64,000 nt of DNA. Origin: Lantana camara. Taxonomy: Eukaryota > Streptophyta > Magnoliopsida > Lamiales > Verbenaceae. This document shows positions 54,907 through 64,000 of the stretch, piece by piece; within the stretch, counting starts at the first letter, position 1; each line of letters opens with the position of its first letter. The position numbers were made by a program, and so were the translations under genes. The stretch lies in assembly GCA_037501455.1 (NCBI GenBank), contig CM074864.1, positions 39,520,001-39,584,000 on the forward strand, written 5' to 3'. The notes under the pieces were generated by a model. It was not told the DNA's origin, did no database searches, and was given only the letters and a program-made list of their open reading frames with translations.

Positions 54907-56603
54907 TGTTGGAAAACACGAATCAGAAAGCAGCGGAATTTAAAAAATTTTCCCAACAAAAGGATCTAGGACTCGCAATCGTGTAACCAAATTCGTAAAG
55001 ATAGAAAACTTACTTTTCTTTTATTCTTTCTTGAAGCGTTTCAAGCTATCCAAGAACGCTCTTCTCGCGGCTTGATCCCCTCTCCTTGGTAAAGCTCGAA
55101 TCTTCAAACTTCTAACTTGAAGTCTCTAGAGAAAGTCCACCAACTTGATCACAATCTAACTAGTAAGGATGCTAGTTCTCTAGTTAGTGTTTAGGCTTAA
55201 CCTAGGGTTTTATTTAATCTTGGAGAAAGGAAGGTGTTCAACACATGAACCAAAAGAATTGTCAATTAGCTCTAAAGGGGAGCATGAGCTCCCCTATATA
55301 TAGGAAAGGGAGAGGGACGACCGAACCTATTCCTTGTTGGACAAGGATTTGGTTCCTCTCTCTCCTATTACTTGATCATCAAGTATTTTCTAACTTTGAC
55401 TTTGAATTCTAATTCAAGTCAACTTTTAAGAGAGCTAAAAATATCCAAACTATTTTTGGAACCCTCTAGGCTCGATTAACTCGTTTAATCATTTTCAAGC
55501 CTCAACTCATGTAACCAAGTTGTTGTGTGTGACCCTCTAGGTTCTCAATTCAATTAGCAGTGACCCTAATTAAGTAATTCACTAATTAATTAATCAGTCC
55601 ACAGATTAAACGACCATAGTCTAGCAACAGGTGTTTAACCCCTAGCTGAATTGGAATGTTCGGATTCGACAGAACCTTTAAGTCATTGATTCATGTGAGA
55701 TACAATCCTCCTACTTACTATCTCTCAACCAAGATCTAGGGCAAGGGAATAATCAGAACCCTAATAATCCGGTCTTAAAGCTAAGTGCATTTCATATCCA
55801 TTTGATCTCAATCCAAGAAACCCTTTTCTTGATGTCTTGATCTACTGCCTTGGCCAAGGACTTCATATGGCATATGAATGACTTACACAATAAGAGATCA
55901 CCTTGCAAATGCAAGTGTAGGTCCTTTCTTGATTCTCATTCACTTTCATGAATCACTTGTGCAGCCCCAGCATAAGCCTTGAATCAGTTGTCTAAGGCGA
56001 CACCCTTTAAAGCTTATACCTAAGACTACAGAGTTAACTCATAAAGTGACAAGGAACCTCAAGTCTAAGGATCAATTAATCACATCAATGACTCGTGAGA
56101 TATTTCCTAATATGGAAGTTTTCATTTCCTGAAATAGAAACTTCCTTTCCCATTTAGGAATGTTCTCACACGGGGCACCTCAGTGAACTTACTTATTAAA
56201 GTAAGCACCCTCATGTATCACGCACGTATCAACTATACACTTTCCACCTCCATGAAATAAGGTGGTCCTTCTTAAGGGCGTGATCCCACAAGCAAGCCTT
56301 AGAGGAGTCAGGTTGACACTCCCACTGTCTATAGGACTCATCGGCTTGGAGTATTTTACTAATCATGACTTATGTGATATAGGGCTCGTTTCATGAACCA
56401 TTTCACCCAAATGGTAGAGTCCTAAAGTCATCAGGATTAGGGGAGTTCTCATACATGCACAGCTAAAGTAAACGCATACCAAACAAGAGCATATAAAGAA
56501 GTGTTGCCTCAATTCGTTATTTCATTCAAAGATTGTTTGTGATTACAATAAGGAAAAGCACAAAGCGGATATACAATCGTCTTTTAGGGCACTATTCCTA
56601 ACA
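54907..56603 (-). repeat. 3' LTR of element D (1,697 bp, internal deletion)
   Basis: TGTTGGAAAACACG to CCTAACA. Relative to D's 5' LTR about 224 bp are missing at 55460, after TATTTTTGGA. The missing part holds the AT-rich block and the ACGT-core cluster. A minus-strand TATATATA lies at 55295-55302. Confidence 0.93.
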
Positions 56604-56615
56604 ATCTCCCACTTG
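56604..56615 (-). promoter_or_regulatory. Polypurine tract of element D
   Basis: Minus strand CAAGTGGGAGAT next to the 3' LTR. Confidence 0.8.
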
Positions 56616-56619
56616 CCCA

Positions 56620-58578
56620 TCAAAGCCATTCTAAAGCTACTCTAAGTCCCATCTTCTGAAGATAACCTTGGAAAGCTTCTCGACTAAGGGGTTTAGTAAG
56701 TGGATCTGCCACGTTCTCTGCTGATGTGACCCTCTCAATTAGCACATCTCCTCTTTTGATAATATCACAGATTAGGTGATACTTCCTCATAATGTGCTTG
56801 GTCCGTTGGTGAGATCTTGGTTCTCTTGCTTGAGCAACCGCCCCAGTGTTGTCACAAAACACAGTAATGGGGTCTTTCATGCTAGGAACAACATTCAACT
56901 CTTGAATGAAGTTTCTAATCCAAACACCTTCCTTAGCTGCATCATTTGCAGCTAAGTACTCGGCCTCAGTGGTCGAATCTGCAGTGGTTGTTTTCTTGGA
57001 ACTCTTCCAACTCACTGCTCCACTGTTTAGGCAGAAAATGTATCCTGACATTGACTTAAGATCATCTAAGTCTGATGCAAAGCTTGCATCGCAGTATCCT
57101 TCGACAGTAAGATCTTTCTGACCTCCGTAAACTAAGAATAAATTTTTAGTACTTTTCAAGTACTTAAGAATATTCTTCACGGCAGCCCAGTGACCATCTC
57201 TAGGGTCCGATTGGAAACGACTTGTCACACTAAGTGCATAAGCCACATCCGGTCGAGTACATAACGTTGCATACATTATGCTACCTATTGCTGACGCATA
57301 AGGTGTATGAGTCATTCTCTCCTTCTCAAGGTTAGTCTTAGGACACATCTTCTTTGAAAGACATGTTCCTACACTCATAGGAAGGTTCTTAATCTTTGCT
57401 GACTCCATATTGAATCTCTTCAATACTTTGTCAATGTACATCGACTGTGACAGTCCTATTAACCTTCTAGATCTATCTCTATAGATTTTAATTCCAAGGA
57501 TATAGGACGCATCACCAAGATCTTTCATCTCGATTTGGTTCGATAACCATAACTTAGTCACTTTCATGTCATCCTTCGAATTCCCAATGAGAAGGATGTC
57601 ATCAACATAAAGTACTAAGAATTGCACTGAGGTCTCCAATTCCTTTCTATACACACATGATTCATTCGAAATTTGGATGAAGCCAAACGCTTTGACCGAT
57701 TCATCAAATCGAATGTTCCAATTCCTAGAAGCCTGTTTCAATCCATAGATTGATCTTTGGAGTTTGCAAACTTTTTGCTCACTCCCACTGAATGTGAAAC
57801 CTATGGGTTGCTCCATATAAATGTCTTTGTCAATGTCACCATTGAGAAAGGCAGTTTTCACATCCATTTGCCATATCTCATAGTCATAATATGCAGCAAT
57901 GGCAAGCATGATTCGAATGGACTTTTGCATTGCAACTGGTGAAAAGGTTTCGTCAAAGTCCACATCTGGTCTTTGAGTGAATCCTTTTGCAACCAGTCTT
58001 GCTTTGTAGGCTGCAATGCTTCCATCAACTCCAAACTTTCTCTTAAAGATCCATTTGCAACCTATGGGTTTGACCCCATCAGGCAAATCTACCAAGGTCC
58101 AAACTTGGTTGGAGTTCATGGAGTCCATTTCGGATTTCATGGCTTCTATCCACTGTTCAGAGTCAGAATCTGAAAGTGCCTCCTCATATGTTGAAGGATC
58201 ATTATCCTTTTGAGAGATTTCATGGAAGAATCCATACCATCTCTTCGGTTGTCTAGGAGTGCGTTCAGAACGCCTTAGAGGAGGGTTTTCGTGTGTATCG
58301 AAATTCGTGATTGGTTGTAGTTGATCAGTAGGGGACGTCTCTTCAGTGGGTGGCGTGGGGTTACTTTGTACTTCTTCTAATTCTATGATCTTTCCTTTCT
58401 TTTCTTTAAGGAACGGTTCCTCAAGAAAAGTGGCATTTCTGGAAACAAACATCTTTTGCTCAGATTGATCATAGAAGTAGTATCCTATGGATTCCTTAGG
58501 ATAACCTACAAAGTAGCATATGTTAGAACGAGATTCTAACTTATCTCCCACTGTCCTCTTCACGTAAGCAGGACAACC
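56620..58578 (-). CDS. Element D pol, C-terminal part (integrase end, RT, RNase H)
   Basis: It continues in frame from the gag frame after one TAG at 58581-58579. It holds the integrase tail (YVKRTVGDKLESRS, FVGYPKES), the linker, RT (VWTLVDLP, GCKWIFKRK, MDVKTAFLNGD, active site LYVDDILLIG) and RNase H (DASFASD, TEAEYLAANDA, DNTGAVAQ). There is no frameshift. The first Met-coded position is not a real start: the codon at 58563 corresponds to Val in the family. Confidence 0.93.
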   Translation of the reverse strand, partial: GCPAYVKRTVGDKLESRSNICYFVGYPKESIGYYFYDQSEQKMFVSRNATFLEEPFLKEKKGKIIELEEVQSNPTPPTEETSPTDQLQPITNFDTHENPPLRRSERTPRQPKRWYGFFHEISQKDNDPSTYEEALSDSDSEQWIEAMKSEMDSMNSNQVWTLVDLPDGVKPIGCKWIFKRKFGVDGSIAAYKARLVAKGFTQRPDVDFDETFSPVAMQKSIRIMLAIAAYYDYEIWQMDVKTAFLNGDIDKDIYMEQPIGFTFSGSEQKVCKLQRSIYGLKQASRNWNIRFDESVKAFGFIQISNESCVYRKELETSVQFLVLYVDDILLIGNSKDDMKVTKLWLSNQIEMKDLGDASYILGIKIYRDRSRRLIGLSQSMYIDKVLKRFNMESAKIKNLPMSVGTCLSKKMCPKTNLEKERMTHTPYASAIGSIMYATLCTRPDVAYALSVTSRFQSDPRDGHWAAVKNILKYLKSTKNLFLVYGGQKDLTVEGYCDASFASDLDDLKSMSGYIFCLNSGAVSWKSSKKTTTADSTTEAEYLAANDAAKEGVWIRNFIQELNVVPSMKDPITVFCDNTGAVAQAREPRSHQRTKHIMRKYHLICDIIKRGDVLIERVTSAENVADPLTKPLSREAFQGYLQKMGLRVALEWL

Positions 58579-60540
58579 CTAAATTCTTAAGTAAGAATAA
58601 CTAGGGATTTTACCATGCCACATTTCATAGGGCGTCTTGGGGACTGACTTAGAGGGAACTAGATTCAGAATCTTTGCTGCACTTTCTAGGGCATAACCCC
58701 AGAAAGAAGGTGGTAAGTCAGTGAAACTCATCATGGAACGAACCATATCAAGTAAGGTTCGATTCCTTCTCTCAGAAACTCCATTAAGCTGAGGAGTTCC
58801 CGGAGGAGTCCACTGAGAGATAATCCCATTATCTTTGAGATGATTAAGGAATTCTTCACTAAGATGCTCGCCTCCTCGATCAGATCGAAGTGCTTTGATC
58901 TTGTGACCAGTTTGGTTCTCAACCTCCTTTTGAAATTCTAAGAATTTCTCAAAAGCTTCAGATTTATACTTCATTAAGTATACATGACCATACCGACTAA
59001 AGTCATCAGTAAAGGTTATGAAATACTGATGATTGTTTCTAGTGCTTACACTAAGCGGTCCACAAACATCAGTATGGATCAAATCCAAAACCTTAGTGGC
59101 ACGTTCCACAGTTCCTTTAAAAGGGACTTTGGACATTTTTCCTTTGAGACAGGATTCGCAAGAAGTTAACTCCTTAAGATCATTTTCAGAGAATGATCCT
59201 AAAGTGTTTATCTTGCTAATTCTGTTCTTGGAAAGGTGTCCTAATCTAGCGTGCCATAAGGGAGCTGAAACTTTGTCATCTCTCTTATGCTTTGTTTCTC
59301 GTTGTATATTCATAATATTGATATTTTGAGTTAGGTAAAGTCCATTACTTTGAGTACCGATATGAACGGAAGAGTTGTTCCGTTTGATAAAGTATTTACC
59401 ATTCTTAATATAAGTTTCATAACCTTCACAATCTAATATGGGAACTGAAATTATATTACAAATAATGCTCGGTACATAAAGGACTTTATTTAATACTAAA
59501 TCAAAACTACCTAAATCTAATCTAATTGTGCCTAAAGCTAGAGCTTCAACGTTTGAGCCATCGCCGATCTTCAAGACACATTCTCCTTCTTTGAGTTGTT
59601 GGACTTCACTTAGCATCTGTACATCATTACAGATATGAGTTCCACAACCGGTATCAAGTACCCAAGAACTAGAATTAATAGAAAGATTTACTTCAACGAG
59701 AAAGATACCTTTCTTTAGAGTAGCCTTGTACTCTGGCCAGTTTCTCCTCCAATGTCCCGCTTTGCCACTATGGAAGCAAACATCCTCTTTCTGATCACGC
59801 TTCTTCTTTTGGGCCTTCCCCTTCGAAATGCCACCAGTGGGCCTAAGGGGTTTCTTCTTCTTCTTTTGGGCTTTCTTGCCCTTACCTTTAGAAGGCCCAG
59901 AAGAGGAAGATGGAGCATTCACCATCAAAACCTTATTGTCCTTCTTGATCGTGCTTTCAGCAGTCACAAGCTGACTAATCAGCTTAGCTCCAGTAGCGCC
60001 AGCATGATTCATGTTGAAGTTAAGGACAAATGGGTTGAATGATGGTGGGAGTGAAGCTAGCAACAAATCCACTGAAAGCTCATCTTTCAGTGGCATGTCC
60101 ATGGAAGCAAGTTTCTCAGTAAGGGCAAGAAACTTGAGTCCATATTCATGGACACTTGAACCTTCCCTCATTCTCAAGTGGAACAATTCCTTTGAAGTGT
60201 TATACCTTGTAATACGTTCATGAGGGCGGTAAAGTTGCTCTAAGTGGTCGTAAATCTCCCAAGCAAATTCCATGGCCTCATGTTGCCTTTGCAAGTCCGG
60301 AGACATGATAGCCAACATAAGGCAACGGGCTTGGAGATTATCATCCTTCCACTTCTGAATCGCGTCCCGCTCGGCCCGAGTGGGAGCCTCCCCTTCGAGA
60401 CTAGGCTCCCCTTCGAAGAGAACATAAGTTCTCTTCTCAGAATCTAAAATGATTTTTAGATTCCTCAGCCAATCAGAATAGTTGGGACCAGTCAACTTGT
60501 TTGACTCGAGGATCGATACTAGAGGGTTTTTGGTTGCCAT
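58579..60540 (-). CDS. Element D gag, protease and integrase
   Basis: 653 codons from the ATG at 60540. Domains: capsid (about 10-200), Lys-rich (220-250), knuckle (about 255-268), protease LDTGCGTH (about 295-302), zinc domain WHARLGHLSKNR and SCESCLKGK (about 429-470), integrase core with DVCGPL, TDDFSRYG, SDRGGEHLSEEF and GVSERRNR (about 490-600). The knuckle reads CFHSGKAGHWRRNW, having lost two of its four ligands (B keeps CFHC and NC). It ends at a TAG where B has TGG. Confidence 0.93.
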   Translation of the reverse strand: MATKNPLVSILESNKLTGPNYSDWLRNLKIILDSEKRTYVLFEGEPSLEGEAPTRAERDAIQKWKDDNLQARCLMLAIMSPDLQRQHEAMEFAWEIYDHLEQLYRPHERITRYNTSKELFHLRMREGSSVHEYGLKFLALTEKLASMDMPLKDELSVDLLLASLPPSFNPFVLNFNMNHAGATGAKLISQLVTAESTIKKDNKVLMVNAPSSSSGPSKGKGKKAQKKKKKPLRPTGGISKGKAQKKKRDQKEDVCFHSGKAGHWRRNWPEYKATLKKGIFLVEVNLSINSSSWVLDTGCGTHICNDVQMLSEVQQLKEGECVLKIGDGSNVEALALGTIRLDLGSFDLVLNKVLYVPSIICNIISVPILDCEGYETYIKNGKYFIKRNNSSVHIGTQSNGLYLTQNINIMNIQRETKHKRDDKVSAPLWHARLGHLSKNRISKINTLGSFSENDLKELTSCESCLKGKMSKVPFKGTVERATKVLDLIHTDVCGPLSVSTRNNHQYFITFTDDFSRYGHVYLMKYKSEAFEKFLEFQKEVENQTGHKIKALRSDRGGEHLSEEFLNHLKDNGIISQWTPPGTPQLNGVSERRNRTLLDMVRSMMSFTDLPPSFWGYALESAAKILNLVPSKSVPKTPYEMWHGKIPSYSYLRI

Positions 60541-60600
60541 TTCAAAACACGTAGAGAATCACAGAATCTACGACCTAAATGGTAAAACAGAGAACTAGTG
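60541..60600 (-). other. Short leader of element D
   Basis: Only 60 bp separate gag from the 5' LTR. It matches B at 10061-10120 and then joins the LTR directly after GAACTAGTG. No tRNA primer site is recognisable at the LTR border. Confidence 0.8.
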
Positions 60601-62521
60601 TGTTGGAAAACACGAATCAGAAAGCAGCGGAATTTAAAAAATTTTCCCAACAAAAGGACCTTGAACTCGCAATCGTGTAACCAAATTCGTAAAGATAGAA
60701 AACTTACTTTTCTTTTGTTCTTTCTTGAAGTGTTTCAAGCCACCCAAGAACGCTCTTCTCGCGGCTTGATCCCCTCTCCTTGGTAAAGCTCGAATCTTCA
60801 AACTTCTAACTTGAAGTCTCTAGAGAAAGTCCACCAACTTGATCACAATCTAACTAGTAAGGATGCTAGTTCTCTAGTTAGTGTTTAGGCTTAACCTAGG
60901 GCTTTGTTTATCTTGGAGAAAGGAAGGTGTTCAACACATGAACCAAAAGAATTGTCAATTAGCTCCATAAGGAGCTCGAGCTCCCCTATTTATAGAGAGG
61001 GGAGTGCCGAAATTCCTAGTCCTTTATGGGCTAGGATTTTGGTCCCTCTCTCCTATTACTTGATTATCAAGTATTTTCCAACTTTGACTTTGAATTCTAA
61101 TTCAAGTCAACTTTTAAGAGAGCTAAAAATATCCAAACTATTTTTGGATAATTTTATACTTTATTTATTATAAAATAAATAACTTATTTTTATCTAATTA
61201 ATTAATTCGTAATTAATTAACTAGATTATTTTCTCCAAAATTAGACTTTCTTTTTAATTCAAAATTAAACCAAAGTCTATTAAATAATTAACTAATTAAT
61301 TATTTAATATATATATATACACACGTGTGTGACACGTGTCACTCACGTGAGCCACACGTGTGACTTCACACGTGTGGAACCCTCTTGGCCCGATTAACTC
61401 GTTTAATCATTTTAAAGCCTCAACTCATGTAACCAAGTTGTTGTGTGTGACCCTCTAGGTTCTCAATTCAATTAGCAGTGACCCTAATTAATTAATTCAC
61501 TAATTAATTAATCAGTCCACAGATTAAACGACCATAGTCTAGCAACAGGTGTTTAACCCCTAGCTGAATTGGAATGTTCGGATTCGACAGAACCTTTAAG
61601 TCATTGATTCATGTGAGATACAATCCTCCTACTTACTATCTCTCAACCAAGATCTAGGGCAAGGGAATAATCAGAACCCTAATAATCCGGTCTTAAAGCT
61701 AAGTGCATTTCATATCCATTTGATCTCAATCCAAGAAACCCTTTTCTTGATGTCTTGATCTACTGCCTTGGCCAAGGACTCCATATGGCATATGAATGAC
61801 TTACACAATAAGAGATCACCTTGCATATGCAAGTGTAGGTCCTTTCTTGATTCTCATTCACTTTCATGAATCACTTTTGCAGCCCCAGCATAAGCCTTGA
61901 ATCAGTTGTCTAAGGCGACACCCTTTCAAGCTTATACCAAAGACTATAGAGTTAACTCATAAAGTAACATGGAACCTCAAGTCTAAGGATCAATTAATCA
62001 CATCAATGACTCGTGAGATATTTCCTAATCTGGAAGTTTCCATTTCCTGAAATAGAAACTTCCTTTCCCATTTAGGAATGTTCTCACACGAGGCACCTCA
62101 GTGAACTTACTTATTAAAGCAAGCACCCTCATGTATCACGCACGTATCAACTATACACTTTCCACCTCCATGAAACAAGGTGGTCCTTCTTAAGGGCGTG
62201 ATCCCACAAGCAAGCCTTAGAGGAGTCAGGTTGACACTCCCACTGTCTGTAGGACCCATTGGCTTGGAGTATTTTACTAATCATGACTTATGTAATATAG
62301 GGCTCGTTTCATGAACCATTTCACCTAAATGGTAGAGTCCTAAAGTCATCAGGATTAGGGGAGTTCTCATACATGCACAGCTAAAGTAAACGCATACCAA
62401 ACAAGAGCATATAAAGAAGTGTTGCCTCAATTCGTTATTTCATTCAAAGATTGTCTGTGATTACAATAAGGAAAAGCACAAAGCGGATATACAATCGGCT
62501 TTTAGGGCACTATTCCTAACA
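60601..62521 (-). repeat. 5' LTR of element D (1,921 bp)
   Basis: A full-length reference copy of this LTR family. Minus-strand TATA box TATAAATA at 60994-60987. ACGT-core cluster at 61320-61378. Confidence 0.95.
61320..61378. promoter_or_regulatory. ACGT-core palindrome cluster in D 5' LTR
   Basis: Five CACGTG cores in about 60 bp (ACACGTGT, GACACGTGTC, CTCACGTGAG, CACACGTGTG twice), about 330-390 bp upstream of the TATA box on the minus strand. Confidence 0.65.
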
Positions 62522-62616
62522 CGCAGGCCAAGGAAGTTTTAGAACATGTGCACAATGGAAGCTGCGGGAACCACTCGGGCGGTCGAATCTTGGCAAAGAA
62601 AATCTTAAGGAGCGGA
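62522..62616 (+). pseudogene. Element F integrase stub
   Basis: It continues F after the CGCAG duplication: AKEVLEHVHNGSCGNHSGGR, the first half of the HHCC zinc domain, matching C near 19298. It ends at AGCGGA, where copia leader sequence begins. Confidence 0.88.
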
Positions 62617-64000
62617 CATCGCCCTTGCTAAAATTGACCATGAAATATTGATCATTTAAAATGATCAATTAGGTAACTAAGAACTAATAAGCTCCACTAG
62701 CTATCCCACGACTCGCGGACAATAACCAACTTCACTTACCAAACTTAAAACCTATTGATGGAATGCTAGGAATTTAATTCAAAATTTGCATCTCGAATTA
62801 AACACCTATTTGTTCGAAATTAGCTTAATATTTAAGGGGAATTTTCGAATCAACCGGAGAGTTGTCCGGTTCGACCTCACCAACATATATGTTATCCAAT
62901 TTTATTAGTCTTGATTAATGCAAGTACACTTAAATGCATATCAAACAAGCACAAAAACAGATAACATGTCCTAGCATGATACTAACATGTAATGATCATG
63001 GGTTCTACCTATCTTATGCGTGATATGTGGGAGCCACTCCACAATCACAAGTTCTAACATACATGCCACATTAACAGTTTAAATCACATAAGGGAAAGCG
63101 GTAACAAAATACGAGCCCTATCTCTATTACATTTAACAATTGAGATTCCCCTCCCTAACATTTTGAGGGGTCTTCACTTATGTCCTCCTTGTTACTTGAA
63201 TGTGGTCCATCTTACTCCATAGGTGCATTGTCTCCAAAATGAAAATAAAACCTCACCACCTATCCCTACTCTCAAATTACAATAAAAGGAAAAAGACATA
63301 AAGTAATAAGGCTCAATCTTCATATTGGCCTTAGACAATTACACGGGGCATACCCTGGCCTCAAAAACAGTAATATTGAAAGCCACATAATAAATCACAT
63401 AACAGTACGCACATAAGTGAGGCTCCAACCTCAATTGGAAAAAAAACGCAACTATAGGGCTCCAACCCCAATTTAAACCATCCTTGTGCATAAATTAAAA
63501 CCATACATAGATCTAAACCCATGATCACCTAACATGCTCTTGCGAGAATTTAAATTTAGCCAATAAATTAAAATTCTCGTTTCAAGTCCTAATGACCTAA
63601 AACACGACTTGATGCGAGTCTTATTTATAAAAGTTTTCAATAAATCCCAAATTACCAAAACAAATAAAATTCCAATTAATTTCTGAAAATTAATAATTTT
63701 ATCAAAGATTGTATTTTCCCAAAATATAAACCGTTTCAATTTCTCAAAAATCCCAATTTCAAGTTTTTATTCAAAAATTAAAATAAATATTCAAAATAAA
63801 ATTTTAAAAATTAAAAATAAAAATTGGGACTGGATTGCACGAAATACGAAAGTTAGGATCAGGAAAACGAGGCCCGTACGCGAAACGGGGCGCACGCGTC
63901 GCAAGCGCGCACGGACGCGCACGACAGGCACGCACAACGCCCGGCCAAGGCCGGACGAGTGCGCTCACTGCGTGCGCATGCCGCGTGCCTGGTGCGCGCG
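62612..64000 (-). mobile_element. Leader-type fragment of a B/D-family copia element
   Basis: 62612-63178 matches B's leader at about 10476-11044, including one copy of the CCCACGACTCGCGGACA motif at 62705. It then extends about 820 bp beyond the point where B's LTR begins (after GTCTTCAC). This shows that the family's leader is longer than in B or D. No coding frame is seen; the small ORF at 63473-63739 has no recognisable domain. The last 140 bp are very GC-rich. Confidence 0.65.
63860..64000. other. CpG-rich terminal segment
   Basis: An abrupt change from AT-rich sequence to CG- and GCGC-rich sequence (GCGCACGGACGCGCACG). It contains GGCCAAGGCC and alternating purine-pyrimidine runs. It may be the upstream leader or another insertion; the window ends inside it. 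Confidence 0.5.

Larger units (their letters stand above)
54907..62521 (-). mobile_element. Ty1/copia element D, nearly intact
   Basis: Target duplication CGCAG at 54902-54906 and 62522-62526. 5' LTR 60601-62521, gag-pol 60540-56620, polypurine tract 56604-56615, 3' LTR 54907-56603. It is the best-preserved element in the window. It lacks the roughly 0.93 kb of leader that B has between gag and LTR. Confidence 0.95.
48889..62616 (+). mobile_element. Tat-type element F, truncated, with copia D nested inside
   Basis: 5' LTR, primer site, gag, protease, RT, two RNase H domains and the first residues of integrase are present. Copia D is inserted at 54907. The integrase core, accessory region and 3' LTR are missing: at 62612-62616 the sequence switches to copia leader. 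Close relative of element C. Confidence 0.9.

Noticed and set aside
54902..62526. Assembly misjoin as explanation of copia D inside F
   Set aside because: The perfect CGCAG duplication and continuous F reading on both sides show a real insertion.
63473..63739. 88-codon minus-strand ORF near the right edge
   Set aside because: AT-rich, no domain, in a region that behaves as retroelement leader.
1..64000. tRNA, rRNA or microRNA genes
   Set aside because: No cloverleaf-type or rRNA-like sequence was recognised by reading. A tRNAscan or Rfam search would be decisive.

Overview
The window looks like a heterochromatic, transposon-packed stretch of a eudicot plant nuclear genome. There is no prokaryotic feature. 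Nearly every base can be assigned to LTR retrotransposons nested in one another. The only host-type genes are two copies of a GASA/snakin cysteine-rich secreted peptide gene (33170-33457 and 47420-47671, both minus strand). TATA boxes, AATAAA signals, GT-AG introns and the Ty1/copia, Tat-type Ty3/gypsy, Del/Tekay-like and Mutator-like element signatures all fit a plant.

Layout. (1) 1-25657 is a five-layer nest: a 5' fragment of a Del/Tekay-like LTR (25507-25657) received Tat-type Ty3/gypsy element C (13646-25506, + strand). C's 5' LTR received copia element A (+ strand; 1-1262 and 11921-13645). A's 3' LTR received copia element B of the same family (1263-11915, - strand, target duplication TCATG). 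B's 3' LTR received a Del/Tekay-like solo LTR (1355-4262, duplication GTAGA). (2) 25808-29587 is a second solo LTR (duplication AAGAT). (3) 29968-48756 is a 2.8-kb tandem duplication carrying the two GASA genes. Copy 1 is interrupted by a 1.55-kb Mutator-like foldback element (30566-32119, 9-bp duplication) and by copia element E (33627-45041). E in turn holds two more solo LTRs (36092-39922 and 41082-43730). (4) 48757-62616 is a small unidentified transposon end, then Tat element F, truncated on the right and interrupted by a nearly intact copia element D (54907-62521, - strand, duplication CGCAG). (5) 62612-64000 is leader-type sequence of the B/D copia family, fused to F at a 5-bp microhomology.

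How the parts work. The copia elements have gag-protease-integrase-RT-RNase H order. The Tat elements have gag-protease-RT-RNase H-second RNase H-integrase order, and C also has an antisense, apparently spliced gene with its own TATA box between pol and the 3' LTR. Most retroelement genes are broken by frameshifts and stops, several of them C-to-T type. D is the best preserved, with one nonsense codon in about 1,306 codons. GASA-1 looks intact but an 11.4-kb insertion sits about 70 bp upstream of its TATA box; GASA-2 has lost its start codon, signal-peptide frame and last cysteine.

Most interesting signals: the four long solo LTRs share a layout I do not recognise from the literature: a splice-donor-like site, then (in three of four) a cluster of short GC-rich palindromes whose arms differ between elements but match within an element, then a short hairpin and a strong splice-acceptor-like site, and finally a pair of 10-11-nt complementary arms conserved by covariation about 120-136 nt from the LTR end. 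The antisense gene of element C is the second main lead.
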